Positions 12,901-24,065 of a DNA stretch of 64,000 nucleotides are shown here, piece by piece. Source of the DNA: Tenebrio molitor (Eukaryota > Arthropoda > Insecta > Coleoptera > Tenebrionidae); the NCBI RefSeq assembly GCF_963966145.1, contig NC_091054.1:7192001-7256000 (forward strand). Direction: 5' to 3'. The translations under genes were made by a program, and so were the position numbers. The notes beneath the pieces were generated by a model, which saw only the letters and a program-made list of their open reading frames with translations, was not told the DNA's origin and did not search any database. The stretch's first letter is position 1, and every line of letters starts with the position of its first letter.

Positions 12901-13269
12901 GTCTCGCCCCTGTTTTCGGTAGTTAATCAACAACACACTGTTAAAGCCTTTAGTTTGGTCAAATTCGCGATAGAACGAAACAGATGGAGCGGCGGCGGTG
13001 CGACGCTCGGCGTGTTTTCGCACCGAGAGTCCCGACCGTTTAGTCGAAAGGAATCGGGACCTTCTCCAGGAGTCCCGCTCCCGGCAGGCCGCCGCGTGTG
13101 GTGTGTGTGTGTGCGTGTGCGTTTTATTCTGGCGACGTGTGTGGCACCGCAGTTGTTAGACGCTCGCGACGCGCTGAACATCCCGCCGGCCCCGATGTGA
13201 AAGTGCGCCCCATTTTTCCACCCCACCCTCCGGAAAAGTTTTCATTCAAAAAAGTGTTGACATTACGTC
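9986..13269. other. lz upstream region, no gene recognised
   Basis: AT-rich up to about 12060, then distinctly GC- and CpG-richer from about 12100 to the coding start. The open frames at 12150-13230 overlap one another on both strands, as expected of GC-rich DNA, and show no domain. The block most likely holds the lz promoter and 5' UTR. No TATA box is evident. A GT-rich run lies at 13097-13120. Confidence 0.45.
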
Positions 13270-13352
13270 ATGTGTTGCTTAGCAACCGAAGGATGCGTGT
13301 CACGCGGCGCCTTTTTTTGACCATGGAGCGGCCCCACGTCCAAGAAACTTGA
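13270..13352 (+). promoter_or_regulatory. Upstream ORFs abutting the lz start
   Basis: Two short upstream frames precede lz. One runs 13270-13320 (16 codons). The other runs 13293-13352 (19 codons, with a second in-frame ATG at 13323). The second ends in TGA at 13350-13352, whose last base is the first base of the ATG at 13352, a TGATG stop-start overlap. If both lie in the mature 5' UTR, they would make use of the 13352 ATG depend on reinitiation or leaky scanning, or push initiation to the next in-frame ATG at 13376. Confidence 0.5.
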
Positions 13353-13769
13353 TGTTCGGCGAGTGGAATCCGACGATGCACCTGACCGCCAACACGCAGA
13401 CGGCGACGGGGACGGCGTCCTCGCCCGAGGGAACCAGCGTCATCAACGACACCTACACGAAGATGACGTCCGACATCCTGGCCGAGAGGACGCTCAACGA
13501 CTTCCTCTCGGAGCATCCCGGCGAACTGATCAGGACGGGGAGTCCGCTGTTCGTCTGCACGGTCTTGCCGCCCCACTGGAGGTCCAACAAGACGCTGCCG
13601 GTCGCCTTCAAGGTGGTCGCTCTCGGCGACATCGGCGACGGCACCGTCGTCACCGTCAAGGCCGGCAACGACGAGAACTACTGCGCCGAGCTGAGAAACT
13701 CGACGGCCGTCATGAAGAACCAAGTCGCCAAGTTCAACGATTTGAGGTTCGTCGGCAGGAGCGGAAGAG
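13352..13769 (+). CDS. lz: lz coding exon 1: N-terminus and first two-thirds of the Runt domain
   Basis: Encodes residues 1-139 and the first base of codon 140. Runt-domain landmarks are GELIRTGSPLFVC, HWRSNKTLPVAFKV (75-88), AGNDENYCAELRN and the DNA-contacting RFVGRSGRG (132-140). The exon ends at GTGAGT (13770). The break inside GRSGRG|KSFT matches the conserved intron position of RUNX genes, vertebrates included. The ATG at 13352 gives MFGEWNPTM; the second in-frame ATG at 13376 gives a protein starting MHL, the way some insect RUNX proteins begin, and may be the true start. The N-terminal tail before the Runt domain is about 50 residues, much shorter than in fly Lz. Confidence 0.9.
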
Positions 13770-16700
13770 GTGAGTGAGTCTGCCGTCGCGACGCACTCCA
13801 AAAACCTTCACACGGGAAAAATCAAAATTTCGACGATGCCACGCACGCGAGGTAATGTGGCGGACCGCAACGGAAAAAACTACATTTTTAAACGAGCCAC
13901 GGTTCAATTCGGTGTTTATTAAAAACAAGCTCTTTAACCAAATAATGGTCGTTGCCAAAGTAACCGATTGTTGTTTTCAACGCAAAGCATTTTTCCCAAC
14001 CTGTTTCACGGCGAACGAAATTTTAACGGAGAATTTATTTTCACCAAAAACAATAACACAATGCACCGGCAACTTTCCTTGTTTTCGTTTTTTTTAATCA
14101 ACCTTTTTCGACCTGAATTTGACATGGAGAAAATTAAAATTATTTCCCGGGATTCGGCCTTTCACTCAACTTGAAGACATATTTTTCTGATCAAAATTTC
14201 AAATTTTAAACATTTACGAGTATCGCAACTTTGTGCCTTAAATGTGAAGGAAATACGACACCGAAAAAATATTAATCAGTCAGTCAACTGTCGAGCAAAG
14301 GTAAATTTACTTTTATTGGCTGTTATGATGAACATTTTCCCGCCGAAACAGTCGATCACTTGTATGACGACGTTTACCAAGTTATAAGGAAAACTTTTGA
14401 ATTATTTTTGTTCGTAGTTTACTTTGACCAGATATTTCTTTTGTCATGTGAGTCTAGAATGTAGTGTCTCGATTATTTTGAGTGAACCATTTTTCTATTT
14501 TTTGCTTCATCCAGTACAAAAATTAGATTTTGTAGGCACCTTTGGTGGGTTTCAAAAAATAATCAAAGTGTGTTATGAATATTTTGTAATTTGGAATCAG
14601 GGACACAATATCTGAATAGTATCACATTTTGGATCTGTTAAATATCTTATACCACATTTTTTTAACAATAAAATTATTCATGCATCGCCTGAATCACAAT
14701 GTTAATCGAGTTTGAAATGATTCTACTTATTCAAAATTTAAGTAAAAGAGATATAACCGGAAATGAAAATTTTGTTTGTCACAAGTGATGAAGAATAATT
14801 TTGTTACTTATTTTTGACAACAGAAACGTAAAAACGTGAACAATTGTAAAATAATTTGAAAGCTCTCTTTGTATTATTTTTGTTTGATTGTATCCACCTT
14901 ATTTAGAAATTTCCGGAGCGGTGTCGATTTGGGGATTTTATTTTGTTACGTTTCCGAGCTGATTTGCGTTTGACAGGTGACATTTTTATCGGCAAAACAA
15001 AAGCGAAGCAACAGGTCAGCTGTTTAAAAATTTAATTCGAGTGTAAATATTGAGGAGCGGGTGTTTTTCGAAACCCTTATAGAATTTTTTTTGTCGGTTC
15101 GGTCGAATCGGGTGAGATAGGTACGACACCTTCTTCTTCGCTGTCAAAAGTGAACTTCAGATGTTTTGTACATAATTAGGTCAATCGTACCTCCGGGTTA
15201 ACCCTATTGACAAATCCGGGCAGCTCCGGGTTGTGTCAACAGTACGAAAAACGTCCGTTTCGCGCTAATCCCGGCTCAAACTTTATTTTTAAACGGAATC
15301 GTATCAGTCGAGTTGTCGGTTTAATTTCGTGACGAGAAATGAAAAGGGTGCCGTCAGACAAACAGCTCATTTTCCGCCGGATTAACTTTTATAATCTGTT
15401 GACACTTTTCCGCGACAAGTTGGTTTTCCGCGAGGCGGGTTCTACGATTTTTCATCGGCCATGCGCGACGCCACTTTTCACGGAGCGTCGAGCTCTAAGA
15501 GAATTTTCTTTGCCCTATCGTTTAAATCTCCAGACGGAGCCGTCAAGGGGCGCCAAGGGACGATTCAGAGCAAAACTTGCAAATTTTTACACAACGAAAA
15601 AATCGCCAAAAATTTCGTCTCTTCAATATTTATTATTTTTCGAAGAGTTGTCACAAGAAATCTTTTTTTTTTAAATCAACATAGCAGGGAAATATCGTTT
15701 TAAATTTTTTGTAATTTTTTTTTTTACAAATTTTTACAAAATCGTTTTATAGATCTAATAATAATTGATGACATCGCAACACTAATCACTACAGATATTT
15801 AAGGATTATTTAATTACTTTACTTTTGAAAAATTTCGAAATTTTTCAAAAACTGTGTCCTAAAACAAAAGCCTTAGATGTCAAAGAATTTTTATGTTCGC
15901 ATTTTAATAGCACACATTCATGTTTCTGTGTCGTTTATTTTTTCTTATAAAACTTAATTTTTGTTAGAAATAAGTGAAACTGAGGAATTTAATATCAAAA
16001 ACATTTTTTAGTGAAAAAAAATTGATGACACATGATGGGTGGTGCTCAATTGGGGAATTAAAATTTAAATTGTAAAAATCGGTTTCGCATACTCGTATGA
16101 GTGCGTGTGTGTGGCATCTTCGAGAATGTACCCGGAGTAATCCCGGAAATCTCCCCGGATCGACACAAATCCGGCAGGTGAGAGTCGCTAATCCGAGATT
16201 AGCGGATGATTATTTCAAGACGTCTCGCGTTAATTACTTCTCAGCGTCGCCAGATTGTGCGAATATCTCGGAGATATCTTCCAGTTTGTCAATGATTAAT
16301 GGTACGGGAGGTTTCGAGATGTCGGCCGTGATGGGGTCGTATCGATTCGTTTGCGGAATTAAGCCGATCTAATCATCGAGAAGTGCGGAGGAGGGGTCCA
16401 GGCATTAAAATTGATAACAACACAAAGTGCATTAGTAAAACCAGATTAAACAAAAAGCTCCTGAAAAAGGAGCTTCTGGCCGACAACGATCAAAATAAAT
16501 ATTGGAGAGAAACACACACAAAGCCGGCCAGTAATCCGGTCGACCAACAACCGAGCGTAGTTCATTTCACCATGTAAAACGCAATCGATTATGTACACTT
16601 TTGGATTTATTCGTCGGCTGGTTTAATGAGTTTCGCGGTGCGGCCCGAATGCGTGCACGACCAGAACACAGGGGCGGAGATGAGGCAAGGACACCCCGCA

Positions 16701-17340
16701 GACCATCCCTCGGACCCCGCTTTCGTCCGCACAGACACCAACCATCCACACCTCAACTCGTCGCGAACAACTTTTCAAAATGCTGAACACGAGTGGTCCA
16801 TATTGCTTTTTCAAAAGTTCCACTCTCCAAATCGCCCCTTTTAAAAAAATTGTTTAGTCCTTTTTATTTTTAGTATAAATGTCACGTCATTATTCCGTAC
16901 AGTCTAGTCACCCCATTTCAAAATTTTAAATGACACCCTATATTTTTCCAGTGGTCATGAATTCTTTTTTAAAAAATGTTACAGGTGACAAAGGAAAGTT
17001 CTCGAAAATTTGACTTCGTGGTGTAAAAATTTTATCGATTAGAATATCTAAACTTTCTAAGTTCCATTTTTACTCTTTAATATCCCACCATAGATTTTTA
17101 TCCAGTTCTTTTTTCATTTAACGATACCAAATCTTCACTTTAATTGTACTTACTGTTAATTTCTATAACATATACAGGGTTATTATAAATTATTATAGTT
17201 GAAGCAGGCCATGCCCATGTTATGAAATTTTTGCCGCTTTCATGTGAAGTGTCAATTTTTGTCTCTGTCGCTGTTATTTTTTAAGTGAAAAGTGCAGTGA
17301 TGACCCTCCACCACCCGGCGGCACGGCAATTTTGCCGGAG
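13770..17340. other. lz intron 1, proximal part
   Basis: No exon-like segment is recognised. An unpaired TACAGGGTTATTATAAATT end lies at about 17174. The open frames at 15339-15703 and 16097-16577 have no recognisable content. GC-richer patches at 14930-15560 and 16100-16790 could be intronic control DNA, which I cannot show. Confidence 0.4.
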
Positions 17341-17713
17341 TACTATTGCGAGCAAAAAAAGTGGGACATCAAACTTCTGTCAGTTTTGAAAAATTCAATG
17401 TAGTTCAAGCTTTATTGTCATTTTGCCTTTGATTATTGTCATAGAAATTTGACACTATTCTAGCTGACAGTTTAAAATTTTATTTTATACTCCTATTTTT
17501 CTTTTCCAAATGCCCTCTTCTTCTGATAAAGGTAGATTTTGATTGGGACTTTGCATTAAATAAATATTCACTACGTGCTTACTTACACTTATTCCCTACA
17601 ATCTCCAATACTTAATGACAATTCAAAGTAGGGTTAGAATCAGATAAGGGTTATTTCACATTAAAAGTCAAGACAATGACGTTGATGTCCCACTTTTTTT
17701 GCCCGCAGTAGTA
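17341..17713. mobile_element. MITE, about 370 bp
   Basis: The left end TACTATTGCGAGCAAAAAAA, followed by GTGGGACATCAA, matches the reverse complement of the right end (17682-17713) with three or so mismatches over 32 bp. A TA at each edge suggests a Tc1/mariner-type element. No coding capacity is seen. Confidence 0.6.
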
Positions 17714-18617
17714 CATACACTATTACGGATAATACTATCAAGTAATAGTGCACTGCTTATCAACATAATTACCGGCGTCTCGCCTCCACATTTTGACTTT
17801 TTTGTGTTTTATGTTCTGTGTCAATGTTAAGGAATTTCCTCACGATATGCCATGAGTATAATAATATACCTTTTTGAATTTCAACCACCAATGTGTTCTC
17901 TAAGTCCAAAATTTTAAATTTTTAAAACGAGATTGCGGTACTATTCCCGTTGCTGAATAAAATAATAAAATAATAATAATATTATTATTATTAACGGTAA
18001 TACAATGTAAACAAAGATATATTCGTACATCATTACCTTGCAATGTTACCGTAGTGGACTTAAAATATTTTTGTCGATTTCCAAAGCTTCTAAATTCTCT
18101 ATTATGCAGGATTAAATATTGGTAGTGAGTGATCTTGTACTTTGTGATAATATGTACGATTAGAGGTAGCTGTCATGACAATTTCATACATATATGTATT
18201 TCAAAATAATTGACGTGTTAAGTGCCACTTTCAAAGACCGCCAAATCAGCAAATAAGTCAAATAGAATTTTTTTAACATTTTTCTGACGTTTACGGTAAT
18301 CTCTTCTACACCGTAGTGTACCGTTAGTACGCCATTTTTGGGACACCCTGTATGTATAAGATGTCAGAAATTCTCTGATAACTTACCTAACATCGAATTT
18401 AATGCAATAATAGTTAGTCTAGTTGATAAATTAATTGATCCATTATAGTAATTATGACAGGAACTGGAGATTGAATATATCCTTTTTAAACATGAATGAG
18501 ACACTTATGCATAGATTCCGGTTTTCTGCAATACCTAATCAAAGTATGCCAATCTGGCAAAATTTCTTAAACAGAAATGTAGATAGGTTTTGTGAAGTGT
18601 TATCCTCAAAAAAATAC

Positions 18618-19330
18618 CTATGATGTTAATGAGACAAATTTCTTGAAAGACTGCTTAAGAGAAAATGTGACCATGATCATGCTACAGGATTTTGAAACAT
18701 AAAATATAGCACTCAAAAATTTGATTTTCATCATTTCTTTACCAGCGACGTCATATCCGAATATAAATATAAAAGTTTTTGGATTGGTTAAATGTTGTTT
18801 CATTTCGCATAAACTACAACAAGATCGTAATGGTAAATCGTTGATAAATTGTACGAACATAATAGGTTCTGAAATTGAACCTTGACGGACACCAGATCTA
18901 ATGCGGTTTTTTTGAGACATGTCGTTATTAAAAAATCTTGAATTAGTGTTAGCTTAGTGTCATGAGAATGCAAGTTGTAAAAAAGGAGTAAATAGCGTGT
19001 TTGAAATGTATCGAAAATTTTATTGACGTCTAAAATGGACGCAATTTAATAATTTTCGTTTTAAAAATATTGTTTAATATTGTCAACAATGGCAACCAAT
19101 CACAGCGTAACATTTATATCTGGTTGACCGTTCTGAAGTTCACATTGGTCTAGTGTAAGTTGTTATTACATTACAGATTTATATCACTTGCAATCTTTAA
19201 TAATTTTCCAAAAAAAAATTGCAAGAATATAGTCATTCATTTCATCTTGTTTAAATGTAGGTGTAACGCTGGATATTTTTACATAGTATCGAAAAAGTAT
19301 CCAATGGTGTAGCTACTACATGTTTAATTT
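18618..19330 (-). pseudogene. Degenerate non-LTR retrotransposon reverse transcriptase
   Basis: Reading the minus strand from about 19330 down, a frame-shifted and stop-interrupted series of RT motifs appears in the right order. ISSVTPTF corresponds to the usual V-T-P-I-F-K-K-G block, ILDVNKIFDTF to motif A (L-D-x-S-K-A-F-D), and SGVRQGSISEPIMFVQFIND to motif B (S-G-V-P-Q-G-S-x-x-x-P). The FADD catalytic block is not recognisable. It is a heavily mutated fragment of a jockey/CR1-like LINE, antisense to lz in intron 1 and clearly older than the LINE at 31439-33345. Confidence 0.65.
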
Positions 19331-19464
19331 GAAGGATTTGAAGGATTAAATAATAAAGATTCGGTGATTTTTGACAAATGATTAAAACAGTCACATTCTT
19401 AATTCATGAGCATATTCATTGCAATTTTTGTTGGTCTGACTTAAACTTTTTCGAACTTTAGAAT

Positions 19465-19739
19465 ATTTTATCTACGATCGTGTAAAAAGTAGACACTTTT
19501 TACACTACGTTTAGTGAACTAACGGAATCGTGCCATAAAACTTTTAGTACACGCTTTTATGGCACAGAACTGTCAGAATACAACAATACAATTTGTTGGA
19601 AACATTCTTTAGAAGTAGGTTGCTAAACGACGTGGTTCTCAAACAACTTTGGTTATTCATAAAATTTGAATCAATAATAATTGTTTTATACAAATTTATG
19701 TTGAAAGCGGTGCGATGATCTCACGATCGTAGATAAAAT
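19465..19739. mobile_element. Foldback element, 275 bp
   Basis: An 18-bp perfect inverted repeat (ATTTTATCTACGATCGTG at 19465-19482; complement at 19722-19739) encloses about 240 bp. Just inside the left arm lies a short palindrome, GTGTAAAAAGT-AG-ACTTTTTACAC in type, at about 19480-19506. Superfamily not identified. Confidence 0.55.
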
Positions 19740-20616
19740 GTTGTAAGACATACGTGTAAAAAGTTCCTTTGTTGCACTCACATCCTTTAAAATACTCCCT
19801 CGTACCTTGGTCGTATTTTAAACCCGTTCGTGCAATAAGGATCACTTTTTACACTTATATCTTAAATAACTATTAGTATGTTCATACTTTAAGAATATAT
19901 GATAATATTTGGGTATCCTGGATATCGAAAATAACATTAGTAAATAAATATGCATATATTATGTATTACAAAAAATTATCGTTCATTTAATAAACTATGA
20001 ACTGTGTTCACTTCTGAAATGAAATAGATTGCACCTACAATTAGTATTTTGACAATATCCACACCGCCTCGGTATTTTTATTTGAATTTTGAAAATGGAA
20101 CTGTAACATTGTACGCAGCGTAATTGGTAAGTTAAATTCAATTTATTACATTTCAGCAACGTCAAATGATATAGAGCTTTGAATTCAGAGAATGTTGAAA
20201 TCGATGTTAAATAAACGAATGTGTTCAAAGCTGAAGTGGTTTGTTATGAAGCTGGCAGTAAACTTTGATCTGTCAATATAATCAATCGAGATTAATTGTA
20301 AAAGTAAAAACTACGTTTAATTTGTTACCGAAAATTAAATTTGTTTTGGTGAAATACGAGAACCCGATGGAAATAAAGAAAAAAAGTTGTACGAGTAGGT
20401 ACATATTTTCATTTGCTTTGGTTTACTATCCACGTTGATTTTTTTTCTATTTAAAAAAAACAACAGCAAAACAAGAAGACGTTAGGTATGAATCTTGAGG
20501 GGATATTTTGTATTGAAAATCTTTATTTTCGTCTCTGTACAATAGATCTCTGTATTCTCCCAAAATATGTCTAATTGTTTATTTTATATCAGATATTCAT
20601 TTAAATGTCTCCTCAA

Positions 20617-20756
20617 AGTTGACGTTAAAAGTCGATTGTGAACGCACACGGATTACGTATCAGCTGTTTAAATCTAACCTCACTTTTTGAGTTGTTTGTA
20701 TTTTTAATATGTAAACTGACGAGTGGTAATGCGTTCACAATCGACACTTTAAAGAA
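20617..20756. mobile_element. Diverged relative of the GCGTTCACAATCGAC MITE family
   Basis: Ends with inverted GTCGATTGTGAACGCA-type arms (20632-20648 against 20732-20748) around about 100 bp containing ATCAGCTGTTTAAATC. The same arm and core phrases occur in the elements at 20797-22060 and 33892-34066, so this is a third, shorter or eroded member. Confidence 0.55.
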
Positions 20757-20903
20757 CAGAGAAATTTAACACTCGATAGCAATGAAGTATATAAAGATGT
20801 TTTTTTTTAAATTTGACGTCGAAGTTGGCGTTGGAGACTCGATTGAGAACGCACCACTAGTGTAAAACGTAAGATTTAAACAACTGATCCATGATCCGTT
20901 ATA

Positions 20904-21993
20904 CAGGGTGTTTCAGCTAAGACTTTCGAGCCTAATAACTCGGTTATTTTCCAGCGGATTTTTGTGAAATTTAAAATGCAGATATTTTAGATGGTGAAGA
21001 ATAAAATCCTGTTAATGCAATCAGCCAAGTCTTAAAAATGTAATTTTTACATGCCTTTTTAAAATGTTGAATCAATTAAGATTTACATAAAAAATTGATC
21101 GTCAATAAAAAATGCTGTAGGAAAAAATCCGTCCTTGAAAGACGTCTGGTTTGCAAGAAAAAATCAAAAAACTGTGTTAAACGTAACTGCAAATGCAAAA
21201 ACGTAGACGCGTATGAAACAAACGCGCACTATCGCCGAATTTTGGTCATTCCTTTTCGCACAAACGCAGGTGACATATTTGACGTTTATCATGCTAACCT
21301 TACAAACATTTACAAAGTTAAAGACAACATTTGGACATAATTTATTATATACTGGATGCTTTAATTCTTCTATAATAATTAGTTCACGTACGCTTCCTGT
21401 GTTTTCAAATAAATTGACGACTCTCTTAACCTTACATTTTGTAAAGCCTACATTTAGATAGTGTTCCACGAGAAAACGAACTGTGTCATTGAGGTTCTTA
21501 CGATACTCTCCATAGGCAAATTTTTTTTTCCTTTTTCAACAATATTGCAATTTCTGCCACTGTAGTCTATTTTTAGAGTATTTTCAATCAATTTTCACAA
21601 TTTGTCGTTTCTAATAAAGCGCGCCCAATTTTGACAGACTTTAAAGGGTGTACAAAATGTTGCTTGGCAATTAAGCATCGATTGTTTCAAAAGGTAACTG
21701 CTCAAATACCTTCAAATTTTACATTAAATTTTTAACGATAAAATCTAATCTTTTCGTTGAATCAGACAAATGATTTACTTAATTGTTTGTGTAGACCCCT
21801 ATTTAATGTTTAACAATTTAATAATAATAATAATAAACATGTGTTAAAATTAAATTTTTTAACTTGAGGTAATTTTATTATGTATTACTAATTGAACCTT
21901 CACGATCTAAAATATCTGCATTTTAAATTTTATAAAAATCCGTTGGCAAATAACCGAGATATTAGGTTCGAAAGTCTTAGCTGAGACACCCTG
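20904..21993. mobile_element. Mariner-like element with about 95-bp terminal inverted repeats
   Basis: CAGGGTGTTTCAGCTAAGAC at the left is matched by the complement at 21974-21993. The inverted repeats continue for about 95 bp with only some ten differences, running through AAATTTAAAATGCAGATATT. Each end is flanked by TA. A decayed HTH-like segment lies inside on the minus strand (21164-21515). At about 1.1 kb it is slightly short for a complete mariner, and its coding part is ruined. It inserted into the MITE at 20797-22060. Confidence 0.8.
21164..21515 (-). pseudogene. Decayed transposase N-terminal helix-turn-helix
   Basis: Read on the minus strand from about 21515, the frame gives AYGEYRKNLNDTVRFLVEH, then KVKRVVNLFENTGSVRE. 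The pattern Y-G-E-x-R-x-N about 25 residues ahead of F-E-N-T-G-S-V is the layout of the N-terminal HTH found in many insect Tc1/mariner-like transposases. The rest of the 101-codon frame has no catalytic block and the overall coding unit is broken. Recognition is by motif only. Confidence 0.5.
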
Positions 21994-22060
21994 TATAGTG
22001 CATTCACAATCGACTCGACTCTTCAACGCCAACTTCGACGCCAAATTTTAAAAAACACCC

Positions 22061-22997
22061 GTTATACTCTGGTGCATTTAGATTTGAAAATTGAAAGACA
22101 AGGCAGAGTATTAATATTCTTCGTCGAATAAGGTTATAGAGGGCACATAAACTCCATTGTTTCCTATTATAGAGTCAAAGGGTTTATGAGCGCCGTATAA
22201 TCTTATTCGATTAAGAACAGGGTAGTTGAAATTTTTTATGTCAACTGTCGCATTTTACATTTACTTCTTCCTTTGTGTGACTTTCGAAAGTTACACTTGA
22301 CCAAGAACGATTGGGAGGAGTGAAAAACATGAACGGTATCGTCTTTTAAAAGTGCCGTTTCCTTTTAGCACGAGGTGGCAAGTCGTGTTGCGACCTCTGT
22401 GAAAAATTCCGCGTCCATTTCCGTATTTGCGAGCGCTTAGTGGGCAGCTAACAACGCAGGCAGTAAATCCGGCTTTAAAAATGTTGCGGCTCGCACGCCC
22501 CTGCCGGCCCCGACCCCGTCCCCGGCCGCTTTGCCGCACCTTTGGATTGCGGCAGGCCGTATGTGTGTAGGTGAGCTTTCGGTGAAAAATGCACACTACT
22601 TGATGTGTTTAACCCGGCCATTAGGGTTTGTGTGATACCTCAAACACACCGCCAGCTTTAAATGCATCGATTTTCGGCGTCGCTCCCCGCAGCCGCCCCC
22701 GGAAGCCGTCGCGGCCCGACGGGAAAAAATGACGATGACGGTCGCGTGCGGCGCGGCACATAACAGTGCGGGTGTACCGCAGGAGTGGAGTCGGCGAGGG
22801 CGTCACGCGAACGCCGCCGCCGGCCGCCGGCTGGTACGGACCCTGGTCGCGGTCAGGTCCCCGGTTAGCCGCTTTTAAGCCGCCACCTCCGGCATTCCGC
22901 CGCATCGTGTAAGTGTTAACCGGCCCGGACCGACCCGCGCCGCGCCGCCTCCGACGGTCCTCGCTCTAATTCAATTTCAATTTTCTCTCTGTTACAG
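22061..22997. other. lz intron 1, distal part
   Basis: Becomes GC- and CpG-rich from about 22370 to the acceptor of exon 2 (TTCTCTCTGTTACAG, ending 22997). No additional exon is recognised. The GC-rich overlap of frames on both strands is compositional. Confidence 0.4.
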
Positions 22998-23111
22998 GGA
23001 AGAGTTTCACGCTCACCATCATGGTCTCCACCAGTCCGCCGCAAGTTGCCACCTACAACAAGGCCATCAAAGTCACCGTCGACGGCCCGAGGGAGCCCAG
23101 ATCGAAAACAA
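22998..23111 (+). CDS. lz: lz coding exon 2: C-terminal part of the Runt domain
   Basis: A 114-nt phase 1-1 exon encoding residues 140-177 and the first base of codon 178. It begins GKSFTLTIMVSTSPPQVATY and ends VTVDGPREPRSKT. These are the last DNA- and partner-contacting strands of the Runt domain, near-identical across RUNX proteins; K-S-F-T after the exon join and D-G-P-R-E-P-R at the end are invariant. Splice sites: acceptor TTACAG (22996-22997), donor GTGAGT at 23112. Because it is symmetric it could be skipped without a frameshift, but that would destroy the domain. Confidence 0.95.
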
Positions 23112-23546
23112 GTGAGTAACAGAGTCGACACCGGATTACTCCGGCCGACGGAGACTCCACCGGAACTTTGGATCCGGGAACAAGGTGTTCGTGTGGGCTT
23201 AATAAGCAGCGACGGGATAGTATTGACGTTTACAGAATGTACCGACGGAACCCCAACACACCAGTTACATCGAATTTACATCTCTAACACTTTAACTTCA
23301 TGTACCGGGTGTTCAAAAAATTGGCCCTGCAAACGTTCAAAATCAAAATCAATTTGATTTCTAAATAATCAAAAAATTCAAGCGATATTTCCTCTTCATT
23401 CGGCTTCGTTAGGTATATTATGGATATTCCGTAGATTTTTTTAATAGGTAGATAATTAATTAGATATAAATATTAATATTAATTACATATCTATTAATTT
23501 ATTACAAAATTTTCTACACATTACACATACACAGGCGAATAACATA
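23112..23546. other. lz intron 2, start
   Basis: No exon. An unpaired element end TACCGGGTGTTCAAAAAA lies at about 23300. The remainder is AT-rich. Confidence 0.4.
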
Positions 23547-24050
23547 CAGGGTGATTCTGAAATAAGTTTGGAAAAAAAATGTCGAGTATCCTTGATACGA
23601 AATAATTCTGCGTAAGTGACTTTTGGGAATGAAATCAAAAGAATGGAAATTACCCCATATCCTCGTATTTTCGTCGGCTATGAATAGGGAAAATTTGTCC
23701 GAATTTGTTCACTTCATTAGCAACCATTGTTACATCAGCTCCACAATGAAGTCGCAGGTGCAAGCACACTGCTTTGTAAATGTTTCTATGGAAATGATCG
23801 AAGGGAGTACCTAACCTGACCTTTATGACTATGGGCACCTTTTATCTTTGATTATTATTGTTGCTAAACTACCAGGATAATCAATTAATCATTTTTAACT
23901 CAGCAGCGTACTAGCAATTTTGATCAAATTTTCAATCATTTGTATCTCAAAAACGAAAAATCTTTTATAAGAAAATTTTCTTGTCTATAACTTCTTCTCA
24001 TCATCACCAATTACCGGTTTTTTTTCCAAACTTATTTCAGAATCACGCTG
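23547..24050. mobile_element. Tc1/mariner-type MITE, 504 bp
   Basis: Inverted ends of about 33 bp begin CAGGGTGATTCTGAAATAAG; the right end has one change (CAGCGTG). TA duplications lie at 23545-23546 and 24051-24052. The right-hand part (about 23880-24010) is also similar to the right part of the MITE at 26155-26562, through phrases such as CAGCAGCGTACT and AAAACGAAAA. No transposase frame. Confidence 0.8.
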
Positions 24051-24065
24051 TATTTAATGATAATA

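Larger units (their letters stand above)
20797..22060. mobile_element. MITE of the GACGCCAA family, interrupted by another element
   Basis: The left arm (20797-20860) carries GACGTCGAAGTTGGCGTTGG and then a GATTGAGAACGCACCACT-type block. The right arm (21996-22060) is its complement, ending AAAAAACACCC. The uninterrupted relative at 33892-34066 is about 175 bp, so this copy was once similarly short and was split by insertion of the 1090-bp element at 20904-21993. The core phrase GATCCGTTAT precedes the insertion point in both copies. Confidence 0.75.

Noticed and set aside
12150..13230. Many overlapping open frames upstream of lz, up to 148 codons
   Set aside because: They overlap on both strands in GC-rich DNA, have no domains, and lack splice or start context; composition explains them.
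13363..13773. 136-codon second-frame ORF over lz exon 1
   Set aside because: Arginine/glycine-rich shadow created by GC-rich codon use in the true frame.
13268..13801. 177-codon minus-strand frame over lz exon 1
   Set aside because: It is the antisense shadow of the Runt-domain exon, whose plus-strand reading is unmistakable.
17174..18356. A single 1.2-kb mariner element from TACAGGGTTATT to ACACCCTGTATG
   Set aside because: The two ends agree only over about eight bases, so they are probably unrelated element ends.
22291..23131. GC-rich minus-strand frames before and across lz exon 2
   Set aside because: No domains; exon 2 on the plus strand accounts for the only conserved part.
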